From NCBI GenBank assembly GCA_902539295.1, contig CACBIM010000002.1, forward strand, positions 62,001 to 126,000: a stretch of 64,000 nucleotides of DNA, read 5' to 3'. Below the pieces are notes generated by a model. The model did no database searches. It saw only the letters and a list, made by a program, of their open reading frames with translations, and was not told the origin of the DNA. Positions 24,566 to 33,573 of this stretch are shown piece by piece (the stretch's first letter is position 1; each line of letters starts with the position of its first letter). The translations under genes and the position numbers were made by a program. Source of the stretch: an uncultured SAR116 cluster alpha proteobacterium. Its GTDB lineage: Bacteria > Pseudomonadota > Alphaproteobacteria > Puniceispirillales > GCA-002684695.

Positions 24566-27037
24566 TTGAATATTCCAGAAGAAGCTAATGTTGTTATAAT
24601 TGGTGGTGGCGTAATTGGATGCTCAATAGCTTATCACTTGGGAAAACTTGGCTGGAAAGATATTTTACTCTTAGAAAGAAAAAAACTTACATGCGGAACA
24701 ACTTGGCATGCTGCTGGTCTTATAGCGCAGCTCAGAGCAACCCAAAACATGACCAGATTAGCTAAATATAGTCAGGAATTATATTGGGATCTAGAAAAGG
24801 AAACGGGTGTTGTAACTGGTTTTAAGAGAAATGGTTCCATGACAGTAGCTCTTACAGAAGAAAGACTGGAAGAACTCAACAGGCAAGCTGACATGGCAAG
24901 AGCTTATGATGTTGAAATTGAAAATATTGATAAGGCAGAAATTAAATCAAGGTATCCACATTTAAACACCGAAGATGTTCTTGGTGGTTTATGGCTGCCA
25001 AAAGATGGGCAAGCTGATCCAGTAAACATTACCCAAGCACTTGCAAAAGGAGCAAGGAATTTTGGAGTTAAAATCTTAGAAGATGTTAAAGTTCTAGATA
25101 TCGAAACTAAAGATAATAAAATATCTGGTGTTAAAACTGAAAAAGGTTATATAAAGTCAAAATTTGTTGTCAATGCTGGCGGTATGTGGGGGCAAGAAAT
25201 AGGTAAAATGGCTGGAGCATCTGTTCCACTACACGCTTGTGAGCATTTCTATATTGTCACTGAACCAATAGAAGGATTGAAAGAAGAATTACCTGTTCTG
25301 AGAGTCCCTGATGAATGCGCTTACTATAAAGAGGATGCAGGAAAAATCTTGCTTGGCGCTTTTGAGCCAAATTCAAAACCATGGGGTGGAGATGGCATAC
25401 CAGAAGATTTTGAATTTGATAGTTTACCTGAAGATTTTGATCATTTTGAACCAATCCTTGAAAGAGCAATTAATAGATTTCCTCATCTTGGAAGTGCTGG
25501 AATAAAAACATTTTTTAATGGACCAGAAAGTTTTACTGTAGACAATAGATACCTACTGGGTGAAACACCTGAAATTAAAAACTTTTTTGTGGCGGCAGGG
25601 TTTAACTCTGTTGGCATTCAATCTGCTGGTGGTGCTGGAAAGGTGCTTGCTGATTGGATTAAAAATGGTAGACCAAATATTGACCTTTGGGAAGTTGATA
25701 TCAGGCGTATGATGCCCTTTCAGAGAAATAAACAATATCTTAAAAAACGTGTATCTGAAACTCTTGGTCTTTTGTACGCTGATCATTTTCCATATAGACA
25801 ATTTGAGACTGGAAGAAATATTAAAAGAAGTCCTATACATTCTTATCTTAAAAATTATGGAGCTTGTTTTGGTGAAACTTCTGGCTGGGAAAGACCTAAC
25901 TGGTTTCTCAACAAACAACAATTAGAGCAGAAAATTACTCCTGAATATAAATATTCATGGAAGAGGCAGAATTGGTTTGAAAATAGTGCTGATGAACATA
26001 ATGCAGTTAGAAAATCCGTTGGCTTATATGATCTTTCTAGTTTTGGCAAGATTAGAATTGTTGGCAGAGATGCCGAAGACTTACTGCAAAAAATATGTGG
26101 GAATAATATAGCCGTCTCTCCAGGGAAAATTGTTTATACACAATTTTTAAATGATGATGGAGGCATAGAATCAGATATCACAATTACACGTTTATCTTCA
26201 GATGAATTTATAGTCGTAACGCCTGCTGCAACAATACAGAAAGACATTAATTGGATAAAAGGCCATATTCCAGATAATGCTCATTGTCATGCTTACGATG
26301 CAACATGCTCAGAAGCTGTCATATCAATCATGGGACCTGATGCGCGTAAATTTCTTCAACCACTCATTTTAGAATCTTTAGATAATGAAAAATTTCCCTT
26401 TGGAACTGCTAAAGAAATTGAAATAGGTATGGGAATAGCAAGGGCACACAGAATTAGTTATGTAGGAGAGCTCGGTTGGGAAATTTATATTTCATCAGAT
26501 ATGTCTTCTTATGTCTTTGAGGAAATTATGAGAAGGAATTCCGAAATGCCAATCAAACTTTGTGGCCTCCATAGTCTTGATAGTTGCAGGATAGAAAAAG
26601 CTTACAGGCATTATGGACATGATATTTCTTCAGAAGACAATATTATAGAAGCAGGCCTTGGTTTTGCTGTTAAGACACATAAACCTAAAAGTAAATTTGG
26701 TGATTTTATTGGGAAAAATGCTGTAGAAATTAAAAAACAGGAAGGCGTTCAAAAAAGAATGATACAGTTTGTCTTAGAAAACCCTGAACCACTTCTTTTC
26801 CATAATGAACCTATAATAAAAAATGATAAAATTGTTGGTTATCTAACCAGTGGAAATTATGGGCATCATCTTGGATCAGCTGTTGGAATGGGATATGTTG
26901 AATGCGATAAAAAAGGCGAAAGTCCAGAAGAACAATTAAAGGGTGAGTATATGATTGATGTTGCAGGCAAGAGATATACTGCTACTCCATATTTGAAACC
27001 AGCCTACGATCCATCGAATGTTAATATCAAAATTTAA
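24566..27037 (+). CDS. Dimethylglycine/sarcosine dehydrogenase-like flavoprotein, copy 2
   Basis: An 823-residue paralog of the preceding gene with the same domain order. FAD motif VVIIGGGVIG (9-18) and the covalent-FAD histidine His48 in TTWHAAGL are present, followed by LIAQLRATQNMTRLA, the canonical form in dimethylglycine and sarcosine dehydrogenases. The C-terminal folate domain includes GELGWEIY. The start is TTG at 24566 with AAGGAG six bases before it. Tandem paralogs would allow two successive demethylations, dimethylglycine to sarcosine to glycine. Which copy does which step cannot be told. Confidence 0.9.
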   Translation: MNIPEEANVVIIGGGVIGCSIAYHLGKLGWKDILLLERKKLTCGTTWHAAGLIAQLRATQNMTRLAKYSQELYWDLEKETGVVTGFKRNGSMTVALTEERLEELNRQADMARAYDVEIENIDKAEIKSRYPHLNTEDVLGGLWLPKDGQADPVNITQALAKGARNFGVKILEDVKVLDIETKDNKISGVKTEKGYIKSKFVVNAGGMWGQEIGKMAGASVPLHACEHFYIVTEPIEGLKEELPVLRVPDECAYYKEDAGKILLGAFEPNSKPWGGDGIPEDFEFDSLPEDFDHFEPILERAINRFPHLGSAGIKTFFNGPESFTVDNRYLLGETPEIKNFFVAAGFNSVGIQSAGGAGKVLADWIKNGRPNIDLWEVDIRRMMPFQRNKQYLKKRVSETLGLLYADHFPYRQFETGRNIKRSPIHSYLKNYGACFGETSGWERPNWFLNKQQLEQKITPEYKYSWKRQNWFENSADEHNAVRKSVGLYDLSSFGKIRIVGRDAEDLLQKICGNNIAVSPGKIVYTQFLNDDGGIESDITITRLSSDEFIVVTPAATIQKDINWIKGHIPDNAHCHAYDATCSEAVISIMGPDARKFLQPLILESLDNEKFPFGTAKEIEIGMGIARAHRISYVGELGWEIYISSDMSSYVFEEIMRRNSEMPIKLCGLHSLDSCRIEKAYRHYGHDISSEDNIIEAGLGFAVKTHKPKSKFGDFIGKNAVEIKKQEGVQKRMIQFVLENPEPLLFHNEPIIKNDKIVGYLTSGNYGHHLGSAVGMGYVECDKKGESPEEQLKGEYMIDVAGKRYTATPYLKPAYDPSNVNIKI

Positions 27038-27060
27038 TCCAGATTTAGGAGTTCTTATAA

Positions 27061-28608
27061 ATGGATGATATTCCAATGAAAAGAAATAGACGTTCTGGTG
27101 GAAGATCAGCTAGAAAGCTTAAAAGAGCTGCACCATTACCAGACAACATAAAACCAATTGGTCCTGGCATGATTGGTGGGACCTATAAACCTCTTTCTCA
27201 AAGCGACATATCAGCAATTGAACATACTATCTTTCAACTTCTTAATGAAGTTGGTCTCTCACAAGCCCCTGATACTGGCATTGCTTCAATGTTAAATTAT
27301 GGTGCTTTTTTAGGAGACGATCAAAGACTCAAGTTTCCAGAAAATGTTGTTCGAAAAGCTATTGGTGACACTCATAAAAATATTACGCTTTTTGGGCAGA
27401 TAGAAAAATTTGATATGCATTTAAAGAAAAATCATGTTCATTATGGAACCGCTGGCGCGGCTGTAAATGTAGTAGACTCTCATAATAAAAACTACAGACC
27501 ATCTGAAGCACAGGATATTTATAATGCAGCATGCCTAGCTGAAAAAATGGATAATATACATTTCTTTCAAAGACCTATGGTTGCAACAGATATCGAAGAC
27601 CCCAAAGAAATGGATTTGAATACTTTATATGCTTGTATTTCTGGCACACAAAAACATATTGGGGTTAGCTTTACAGAAGCTGAATTTATAAAGCCAGTTT
27701 CTGAAATGCTCCATATTATTTCTGGTGGAGAAGACAAGTGGAGAGAACGCCCATTTATTTCTAATTCAAATGCTTTTGTAGTACCCCCAATGCGTTTTGC
27801 AACTGAAAGTTGTTTAGTTATGGAAGAGTGCATCAAGGCTGGAATTCCAGTTTTACTTCTGTCAGCTGGCCAGGCTGGAGCAACAGCACCAGCATCAATA
27901 GCTGGAACAATAGCACAAGCTACAGCTGAAGTTTTAGCAGGATTAGTTTATGTTAACTCTATTAAACCTGGTCATCCATGCATTGCTGGGACTTGGCCTT
28001 TTGTCTCAGATCTTAGAACGGGAGCCATGTCAGGTGGTTCAGGAGAGCAAGGTTTGCTCTCTGCAGCATGCGCTCAAATGCTATGCCATTTTGACTTGCC
28101 TTCAGGTGCAGCTGCAGGAATGTGCGATTCTAAATTGCCAGACTCTCAATCTGGTTATGAAAAGGGTTCTACAGCTGTAATGGCAGGTTTAGCAGGTTTA
28201 AATTTAGTTTATGAATCAGCGGGAATGCATGCTTCTCTTTTAGGTTTTAGTTTAGAGAGTATGATTATCGATAACGATATGCTTGGGCAATGTTTAAGAT
28301 GTGTTAGAGGAATTGAAGTTAACGATGATACTCTCTCTTTTGAGGCTATTAAAGATGTTTGTTTAAATGGTCCAGGTCATTATTTAGGCCATGATAGAAC
28401 ACTTGCCGTTATGGAATCTGAATATGTTTATCCTATAATCTCTGATCGATCGACCCCAAAAGAATGGAATGAAAATAACAAACCTGAAATCATCAACTCA
28501 GCTCATGATGAAGTCAAAGATATACTGGAAAATCATAAGCCAACTCATATTAGTAGTGAAACTGACAAATTAATCAGAGAAAAGTTTAAAATTTATTTTA
28601 CTAAATAA
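27061..28608 (+). CDS. Trimethylamine methyltransferase-family (MttB-like) protein without pyrrolysine
   Basis: This 515-residue MttB-superfamily protein starts with the typical basic RNRRSGGRSARKLKR segment and continues as a TIM barrel. I see no in-frame amber codon, so it belongs to the non-pyrrolysine branch. Characterised members of that branch move a methyl group from glycine betaine or related quaternary amines to a corrinoid protein. No corrinoid protein or reactivase gene lies in the window. AGGAG precedes the ATG, and the gene follows the two flavoproteins after 23 bases, so it is in the same operon. Betaine or another N-methyl compound is the best guess for substrate. Confidence 0.87.
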   Translation: MDDIPMKRNRRSGGRSARKLKRAAPLPDNIKPIGPGMIGGTYKPLSQSDISAIEHTIFQLLNEVGLSQAPDTGIASMLNYGAFLGDDQRLKFPENVVRKAIGDTHKNITLFGQIEKFDMHLKKNHVHYGTAGAAVNVVDSHNKNYRPSEAQDIYNAACLAEKMDNIHFFQRPMVATDIEDPKEMDLNTLYACISGTQKHIGVSFTEAEFIKPVSEMLHIISGGEDKWRERPFISNSNAFVVPPMRFATESCLVMEECIKAGIPVLLLSAGQAGATAPASIAGTIAQATAEVLAGLVYVNSIKPGHPCIAGTWPFVSDLRTGAMSGGSGEQGLLSAACAQMLCHFDLPSGAAAGMCDSKLPDSQSGYEKGSTAVMAGLAGLNLVYESAGMHASLLGFSLESMIIDNDMLGQCLRCVRGIEVNDDTLSFEAIKDVCLNGPGHYLGHDRTLAVMESEYVYPIISDRSTPKEWNENNKPEIINSAHDEVKDILENHKPTHISSETDKLIREKFKIYFTK

Positions 28609-28660
28609 AATTATTGTTATTTAATGTTTACATTAAATTAATTTTTGAAAATCCTTGAAA

Positions 28661-28909
28661 ATGAACAAAACAGGAAAAAGAGGCAGGCCCAAAAAAGAGA
28701 ATGTGATGGAAACTATCGCAGTTAGACTTCCTTATGAAATCATTTTAGAAATCGATAATTATGTGAATAGACTAAAAAAACAATTTCAGGGTATGAATGT
28801 TACGAGAGCTGACGCAATTAGGCAGCTAATTAATAATGGTCTAAATGCAAATCCCAAAGAAAGTAAAAACCCAGATATTGAAGAAGAAAAGAGACGTTTC
28901 TGGGACTAA
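28661..28909 (+). CDS. Ribbon-helix-helix (CopG-like) regulator with AT-hook-like N-terminus
   Basis: The 82-residue protein begins with a KRGRPKK motif, like a minor-groove AT-hook, followed by a ribbon-helix-helix fold: the strand METIAVRLP, a helix around EIILEIDNYVNRL and a second helix TRADAIRQLINNGL. It probably binds DNA as a dimer. I prefer the ATG at 28661 over a TTG two codons earlier; neither has a clear Shine-Dalgarno. It sits between the methylated-amine operon and the glycine riboswitch and may regulate one of them. Confidence 0.75.
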   Translation: MNKTGKRGRPKKENVMETIAVRLPYEIILEIDNYVNRLKKQFQGMNVTRADAIRQLINNGLNANPKESKNPDIEEEKRRFWD

Positions 28910-28969
28910 TTTTTTTTCTCTTTTCATTTGTATAAAATTATGCAATGTTAAATAGTCTATTAATTTTAG

Positions 28970-29137
28970 TGGGAGAGTCTAAGTATTTACTTAGCGCCGA
29001 AGGAGTAACCGCCTCGGAACCTCTCAGGCAAACGGACCGCTAAAATTTGACACTCTGGAAAGTGGCAATAGCCCACCCAAGGTGAAAGTTAGATATTTTA
29101 TCTAATTAATCTCTCAGGTACCAAGACAGAGGGGGCA
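28970..29137 (+). promoter_or_regulatory. Tandem glycine riboswitch
   Basis: Two glycine aptamers follow each other. Aptamer 1 (about 28971-29062) shows GGGAGAGTCT, GCGCCGAAGGAG, CCTCTCAGGCAAA, GGACCG and ACTCTGGAAAG. Aptamer 2 (about 29063-29136) shows GGCAATAGCCCACC, AAGGTGAAAG, TCTCTCAGGTACC and GACAGAGGGGG. Their cooperative binding of glycine switches on the downstream gcv operon. A small inverted repeat AGTAATT/AATTACT follows at 29141, but I see no T run, so the output is probably translational or by another mechanism. Confidence 0.95.
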
Positions 29138-29184
29138 CACAGTAATTTAATTACTGAGTAAACTTTGTTTTGGATTGATAAAAA

Positions 29185-30309
29185 ATGCTTGAGAATGAAA
29201 TAAAATCATCACCAATAGAAGAAATTCATTCTTTAAATGATGCTAAATTTGTGAATTTTGCCGGCTGGTCAATGCCGATACAATTCCCTAATGGAATAAT
29301 TAATGAACATATTTCAACACGATCCTCTTGTGGCCTTTTTGATATTTCACATATGGGACAAATACTTATAGACGGTGATGAAAGCAGATTATTACTTGAA
29401 AAAATAACACCTACAGATATTAGCAAAATTCAAACTGGTAAAGTTAGATATAGCTTTCTCTTAAATAATGAAGGCGGAATTATTGATGACTTAATGATAA
29501 CAAATGAAGGTGATTGTTTTTATCTTGTTGTTAACGCAAGCCGAATAAATGAAGATTTAGAAGAAATAAATAATGCATCAAAATCTTTTTCAAAAATAAA
29601 TATCAAACATCTTAAGCAAAATGGAATGATTGCTTTACAGGGTCCAAAAGCGAAAGATGTAGTATCAAGTTTTTTTAGAGAAATAGACGATTCTTTCTTC
29701 TTTATGAGTTTTAAGAAATTTACATTAAACGAAGATGAGGTCAGAGTTTCCCGTATTGGTTACACTGGAGAAGATGGGTTTGAGATATCTTCAACAAAAA
29801 AAACAATTTTAGAATTAACTAAATTCTTTCTTGATGATGAAAGAGTAACTCTATGTGGCCTTGGTGCAAGAGATACTCTGAGACTAGAAGCCGGTTTGCC
29901 CCTATATGGCAATGAACTCAATGAAAAAATGACACCTGTCGAAGCTGATTTAGCTTTTGCTATCTCTCCATCAAGAATAAAGGATGGTAATTTTAGAGGA
30001 GCTGACAAAATCCTAAACGAAATTGAAAATGGATCTCAATTTGTAAGAGTTGGTCTACTGCCTGAAGGCAGAAGACCAGTGAGAAAAGGAACACCTATAT
30101 TCAATAATGATGAGAAAATTGGTGAAATAAGCAGTGGTGGATACGGACCTACAATTAAATCACCCATTGCGATGGGAATAATTAAAAGTGAGTTTAATAA
30201 ACCAAATCATAAGCTTACTGCAAAATTAGGAGAAAATTCAATTCCAATGACAATTACTTCGTTGCCATTTGTTGAACATAGATACTTTAAGAAAGGTAAT
30301 AAAAAATGA
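29185..30309 (+). CDS. gcvT: Glycine cleavage system T protein (aminomethyltransferase)
   Basis: GcvT moves the aminomethyl carbon from lipoyl-GcvH to tetrahydrofolate, giving methylene-tetrahydrofolate and ammonia. The 374-residue protein has the N-terminal motif VNFAGWSMPIQF, GLFDISHMG, IDDLMIT with its catalytic aspartate region, and the C-terminal GEISSGGYGPTIKSPIAMG. Its length is normal. It overlaps gcvH by four bases and is the first gene under the glycine riboswitch. Confidence 0.95.
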   Translation: MLENEIKSSPIEEIHSLNDAKFVNFAGWSMPIQFPNGIINEHISTRSSCGLFDISHMGQILIDGDESRLLLEKITPTDISKIQTGKVRYSFLLNNEGGIIDDLMITNEGDCFYLVVNASRINEDLEEINNASKSFSKINIKHLKQNGMIALQGPKAKDVVSSFFREIDDSFFFMSFKKFTLNEDEVRVSRIGYTGEDGFEISSTKKTILELTKFFLDDERVTLCGLGARDTLRLEAGLPLYGNELNEKMTPVEADLAFAISPSRIKDGNFRGADKILNEIENGSQFVRVGLLPEGRRPVRKGTPIFNNDEKIGEISSGGYGPTIKSPIAMGIIKSEFNKPNHKLTAKLGENSIPMTITSLPFVEHRYFKKGNKK

Positions 30310-30659
30310 AAAAATTTGCTAAAACACATGAGTGGATAAATACAGAGAATGGTGAAGTTGGTATAACTGAAAATGCAATTGAGCAATTAGGTGATATTGT
30401 ATTCTTAGAGCTACCAGAGGCTGGAAAAGAAGTTACAAAAGACAGTCCAATAGCGGTAGTAGAATCTGTTAAGGCTGCCAGTGATATCTACAGTCCTGTT
30501 TCAGGAAAGATTTTAGAAAAAAATGAAGACTTAGAGAATGCTCCTGAAGAACTTAATGAGAAGCCAACCTCATGGCTGTTTAAAATTGAACTAGCACAAG
30601 ATACAGAGCTAGAAGATCTTCTTGATGAAGAACAATATTTACAAGAAATAGAAAACTAA
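30306..30659 (+). CDS. gcvH: Glycine cleavage system H protein
   Basis: GcvH carries the lipoyl arm that shuttles the aminomethyl group. The lipoylated residue is Lys56 in VESVKAASD. At 117 residues it is slightly shorter than the usual 125-130, mainly at the N-terminus, which begins directly with KKFAKTHEWI. All core motifs, including the C-terminal EKPTSWLFKIE, are present. ATGA overlap with gcvT. Confidence 0.95.
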   Translation: MKKFAKTHEWINTENGEVGITENAIEQLGDIVFLELPEAGKEVTKDSPIAVVESVKAASDIYSPVSGKILEKNEDLENAPEELNEKPTSWLFKIELAQDTELEDLLDEEQYLQEIEN

Positions 30660-30668
30660 GAGGGATTT

Positions 30669-33497
30669 ATGGAATACGGTCATTTTAAGGAAGAAAATTT
30701 TTCAAAAAGACATATTGGTCTTAACGAAGAAGATAAAAGAAACCTTTTAAAAAAACTTGGTTATGAAACAATGGACAAGTTCATTAATGATGTTGTGCCT
30801 CAAAATATAAAAAGAAGTGCGCCTATGAAAATTGAAAAAGAGCTTTCAGAAAAGCAACTTCTTTCAAAAATCAAAGAGTATGCATCATTAAACAAAACTA
30901 TGATCTCAATGATTGGGCAAGGTTTTTATAGTACGCATACACCTTCAGTACTTTTAAGGAATATTCTAGAAAACCCATCTTGGTATACTGCTTACACACC
31001 CTATCAACCTGAAATTAGTCAAGGCAGGTTGGAAGCATTATTAAATTTTCAAACAATGATATCAGAAATTACTTCATTACCAATCGCAAACGCTTCGATG
31101 TTAGATGAATCGACAGCTGCTGCCGAAGCGATGACCATGTCATTTAAACTTTCTAACAACAAGAATACTGTAATTTTAGATAAATATCTTCATCCGCAAA
31201 CTATTAATGTTATTAAGACTAGGGCAGAACCACTTGGCATAAATTTAATAATTTCAGAAAATCCAGAAAAAGAAAAACTCGACAATTGTTCTTGTGTTAT
31301 CTTTCAATATCCTAATACCGAGGGAAAAATTAAGAACCTCGATGATGATATTAAAATAATTCAAAATGCTGGAAGTATGGTAATTCTTGTTGCGGATTTA
31401 TTATCTTTAGCACTTATAAAATCCCCTGGTGAAATGGGAGCAGATATTGCTGTTGGATCTACACAAAGATTTGGTGTTCCAATGGCATTTGGTGGTCCTC
31501 ATGCTGGATATTTTGCAACAAAAGAAAAGTTTAGTAGAAAAATGCCAGGGAGATTAGTAGGCGTTTCTCAAGATAAAACAGGTCTCAAAGCATACAGACT
31601 TGCACTTCAAACAAGGGAACAGCATATCAGAAGAGAAAAGGCCACTTCTAATATTTGCACAGCTCAAGCATTATTGGCCATAATGGCTGGATTCTATGGG
31701 GTCTGGCATGGACCAAATGGCCTTAAAAATATTGCCATGAAAGTCAATCAATATGCATCAAAATTTGCTAACTTAGCTTTAGAGGCAGGTTTTAATATAA
31801 GACATGACAATTTTTTTGACACAGTGGTTGTGGAAACTAAAGATAAAACCGATGAATATGTAAAAAGAGCCTTAAAAGAAAACATAAATATCCGCAAACT
31901 TGAAAATGCAGTTTCGTTAAGTTTTGATGAATTATCTAATGATGAAATCATTGATAAATTAAAAATTGCATTTAAAATAAATGATAAAATAAAAGTAAAA
32001 AATAATTTTCATATAAACCCCTCATTACATAGAAAAGAAGGATTTTTAGAGCATCCTATTTTTTCATCAATATCGTCTGAAACCGAAATGCTTAGATACA
32101 TAAGACATCTATCAGATCGAGATTTAGCTTTAGACAGAACAATGATACCTTTGGGCTCTTGCACTATGAAATTAAATGCATCAACTGAAATGATGCCAAT
32201 AACATGGCCAGAGTTTTCAAATATTCACCCTTTTGCACCTAAGGATCAAACTCTTGGCTATAAAAAGTTAATTGATGAACTTGAAATTTCGCTTTGCACA
32301 CTTACTGGCTATGACGGTATTTCATTACAACCTAATGCTGGATCACAAGGTGAATTTGCTGGTTTATTGGCAATTAGAAAATTCCATCAGTCAAATGGGG
32401 AAATTAATCGAAACATTTGTTTAATCCCCTCCTCTGCGCATGGAACAAATCCTGCGTCTGCCGTAATGGCAGGAATGACAGTTGTTGTTGTTTCATGTGA
32501 CAAAAATGGCAATATTGATGTTAATGATCTAGAAGAAAAAGCCAGAGAACATAAAGAAAATCTTGCCGCTATGATGGTAACTTATCCATCTACACATGGT
32601 GTCTTTGAAAAAGATATTAAAAAAGTTTGTGAAACAATTCATAAATATGGAGGACAAGTATACGTTGATGGAGCAAATTTAAATGCGTTAATAGGACTAG
32701 TCTCTCTTACTGAGATTGGTGCAGACGTTAGTCATTTAAATCTTCATAAGACATTTTGTATACCACACGGTGGTGGTGGACCAGGTGTAGGTCCAGTAGC
32801 AGTTAAAAAACATTTGATCCCATTCCTACCTGGAAATGTATTTGATGAGACTAGCGCTATATCATCAACAACTTATGGAAGTGCTGGTATCTTACCGATT
32901 TCTTGGTCTTATATATCCATGATGGGAGAAGAAGGTTTGAGAGATGCCACAAAAACAGCAATTCTTTCAGCTAATTACATTGCAAATAAGTTACGTCCTT
33001 ATTACCCAATTCTTTTCACTGATGAAAAAGGTATGGTAGCTCATGAATGTATTTTAGATATTAATGAAATCACTTCTAACACAAATATAACTAACGAAGA
33101 TATTTCAAAAAGACTAATTGATTACGGCTTCCATGCTCCTACAATGTCTTGGCCAGTTCCTAATACTTTGATGGTTGAACCCACTGAGTCAGAACCAATG
33201 TCAGAGGTTGATAGGTTTTGCGACGCAATGATTTCAATTGCTAAGGAAATTGATGAAGTAAAAAATGGGAATTGGTCTAAAGAAGACAATCCAGTAATTA
33301 ATGCGCCTCATACTGTTGAGACATTAACTCAAGAAAATTGGTCACATCCTTATTCAAGACAAATTGCATTAGCCAATCTATCTGAAAAAAGTAATAAATA
33401 TTTTCCACCAGTAGGCAGAATAGATAATGTATTCGGTGATAGAAATTTAGTTTGTAGTTGTCCTCCAATTGAAGCATATGAGCATGAACAAACTTAG
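30669..33497 (+). CDS. gcvP: Glycine dehydrogenase (decarboxylating), P protein, single chain
   Basis: GcvP decarboxylates glycine on PLP and loads the aminomethyl group onto GcvH. The 942-residue protein is the one-chain form (both halves fused), with the N-terminal FSKRHIGLN motif, MIGQGFYSTHTPSVLLRN and the PLP lysine in LNLHKTFCIPHGGGGPG (Lys694). GAGGGA lies just before the ATG. With gcvT and gcvH it completes the specific part of the complex; the L protein is not in the window. No clear terminator follows; only a weak GAGAC/GTCTC hairpin without a T run is seen at 33504-33530. Confidence 0.96.
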   Translation: MEYGHFKEENFSKRHIGLNEEDKRNLLKKLGYETMDKFINDVVPQNIKRSAPMKIEKELSEKQLLSKIKEYASLNKTMISMIGQGFYSTHTPSVLLRNILENPSWYTAYTPYQPEISQGRLEALLNFQTMISEITSLPIANASMLDESTAAAEAMTMSFKLSNNKNTVILDKYLHPQTINVIKTRAEPLGINLIISENPEKEKLDNCSCVIFQYPNTEGKIKNLDDDIKIIQNAGSMVILVADLLSLALIKSPGEMGADIAVGSTQRFGVPMAFGGPHAGYFATKEKFSRKMPGRLVGVSQDKTGLKAYRLALQTREQHIRREKATSNICTAQALLAIMAGFYGVWHGPNGLKNIAMKVNQYASKFANLALEAGFNIRHDNFFDTVVVETKDKTDEYVKRALKENINIRKLENAVSLSFDELSNDEIIDKLKIAFKINDKIKVKNNFHINPSLHRKEGFLEHPIFSSISSETEMLRYIRHLSDRDLALDRTMIPLGSCTMKLNASTEMMPITWPEFSNIHPFAPKDQTLGYKKLIDELEISLCTLTGYDGISLQPNAGSQGEFAGLLAIRKFHQSNGEINRNICLIPSSAHGTNPASAVMAGMTVVVVSCDKNGNIDVNDLEEKAREHKENLAAMMVTYPSTHGVFEKDIKKVCETIHKYGGQVYVDGANLNALIGLVSLTEIGADVSHLNLHKTFCIPHGGGGPGVGPVAVKKHLIPFLPGNVFDETSAISSTTYGSAGILPISWSYISMMGEEGLRDATKTAILSANYIANKLRPYYPILFTDEKGMVAHECILDINEITSNTNITNEDISKRLIDYGFHAPTMSWPVPNTLMVEPTESEPMSEVDRFCDAMISIAKEIDEVKNGNWSKEDNPVINAPHTVETLTQENWSHPYSRQIALANLSEKSNKYFPPVGRIDNVFGDRNLVCSCPPIEAYEHEQT

Positions 33498-33573
33498 TCC
33501 CTAGAGACTCAATAAAAGAAGTGTCTCATATTCATAGACTGAAATTTGTACGGAAACGAATTTTGATCTGTTT

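Noticed and set aside
27061-28608. Possible in-frame amber codon for pyrrolysine in the MttB homolog
   Set aside because: The reading frame is continuous at full family length with no internal TAG, so it belongs to the non-pyrrolysine branch.
33504-33530. GAGAC/GTCTC hairpin after gcvP as a terminator
   Set aside because: The stem is only five bases, the loop is long and no T run follows.
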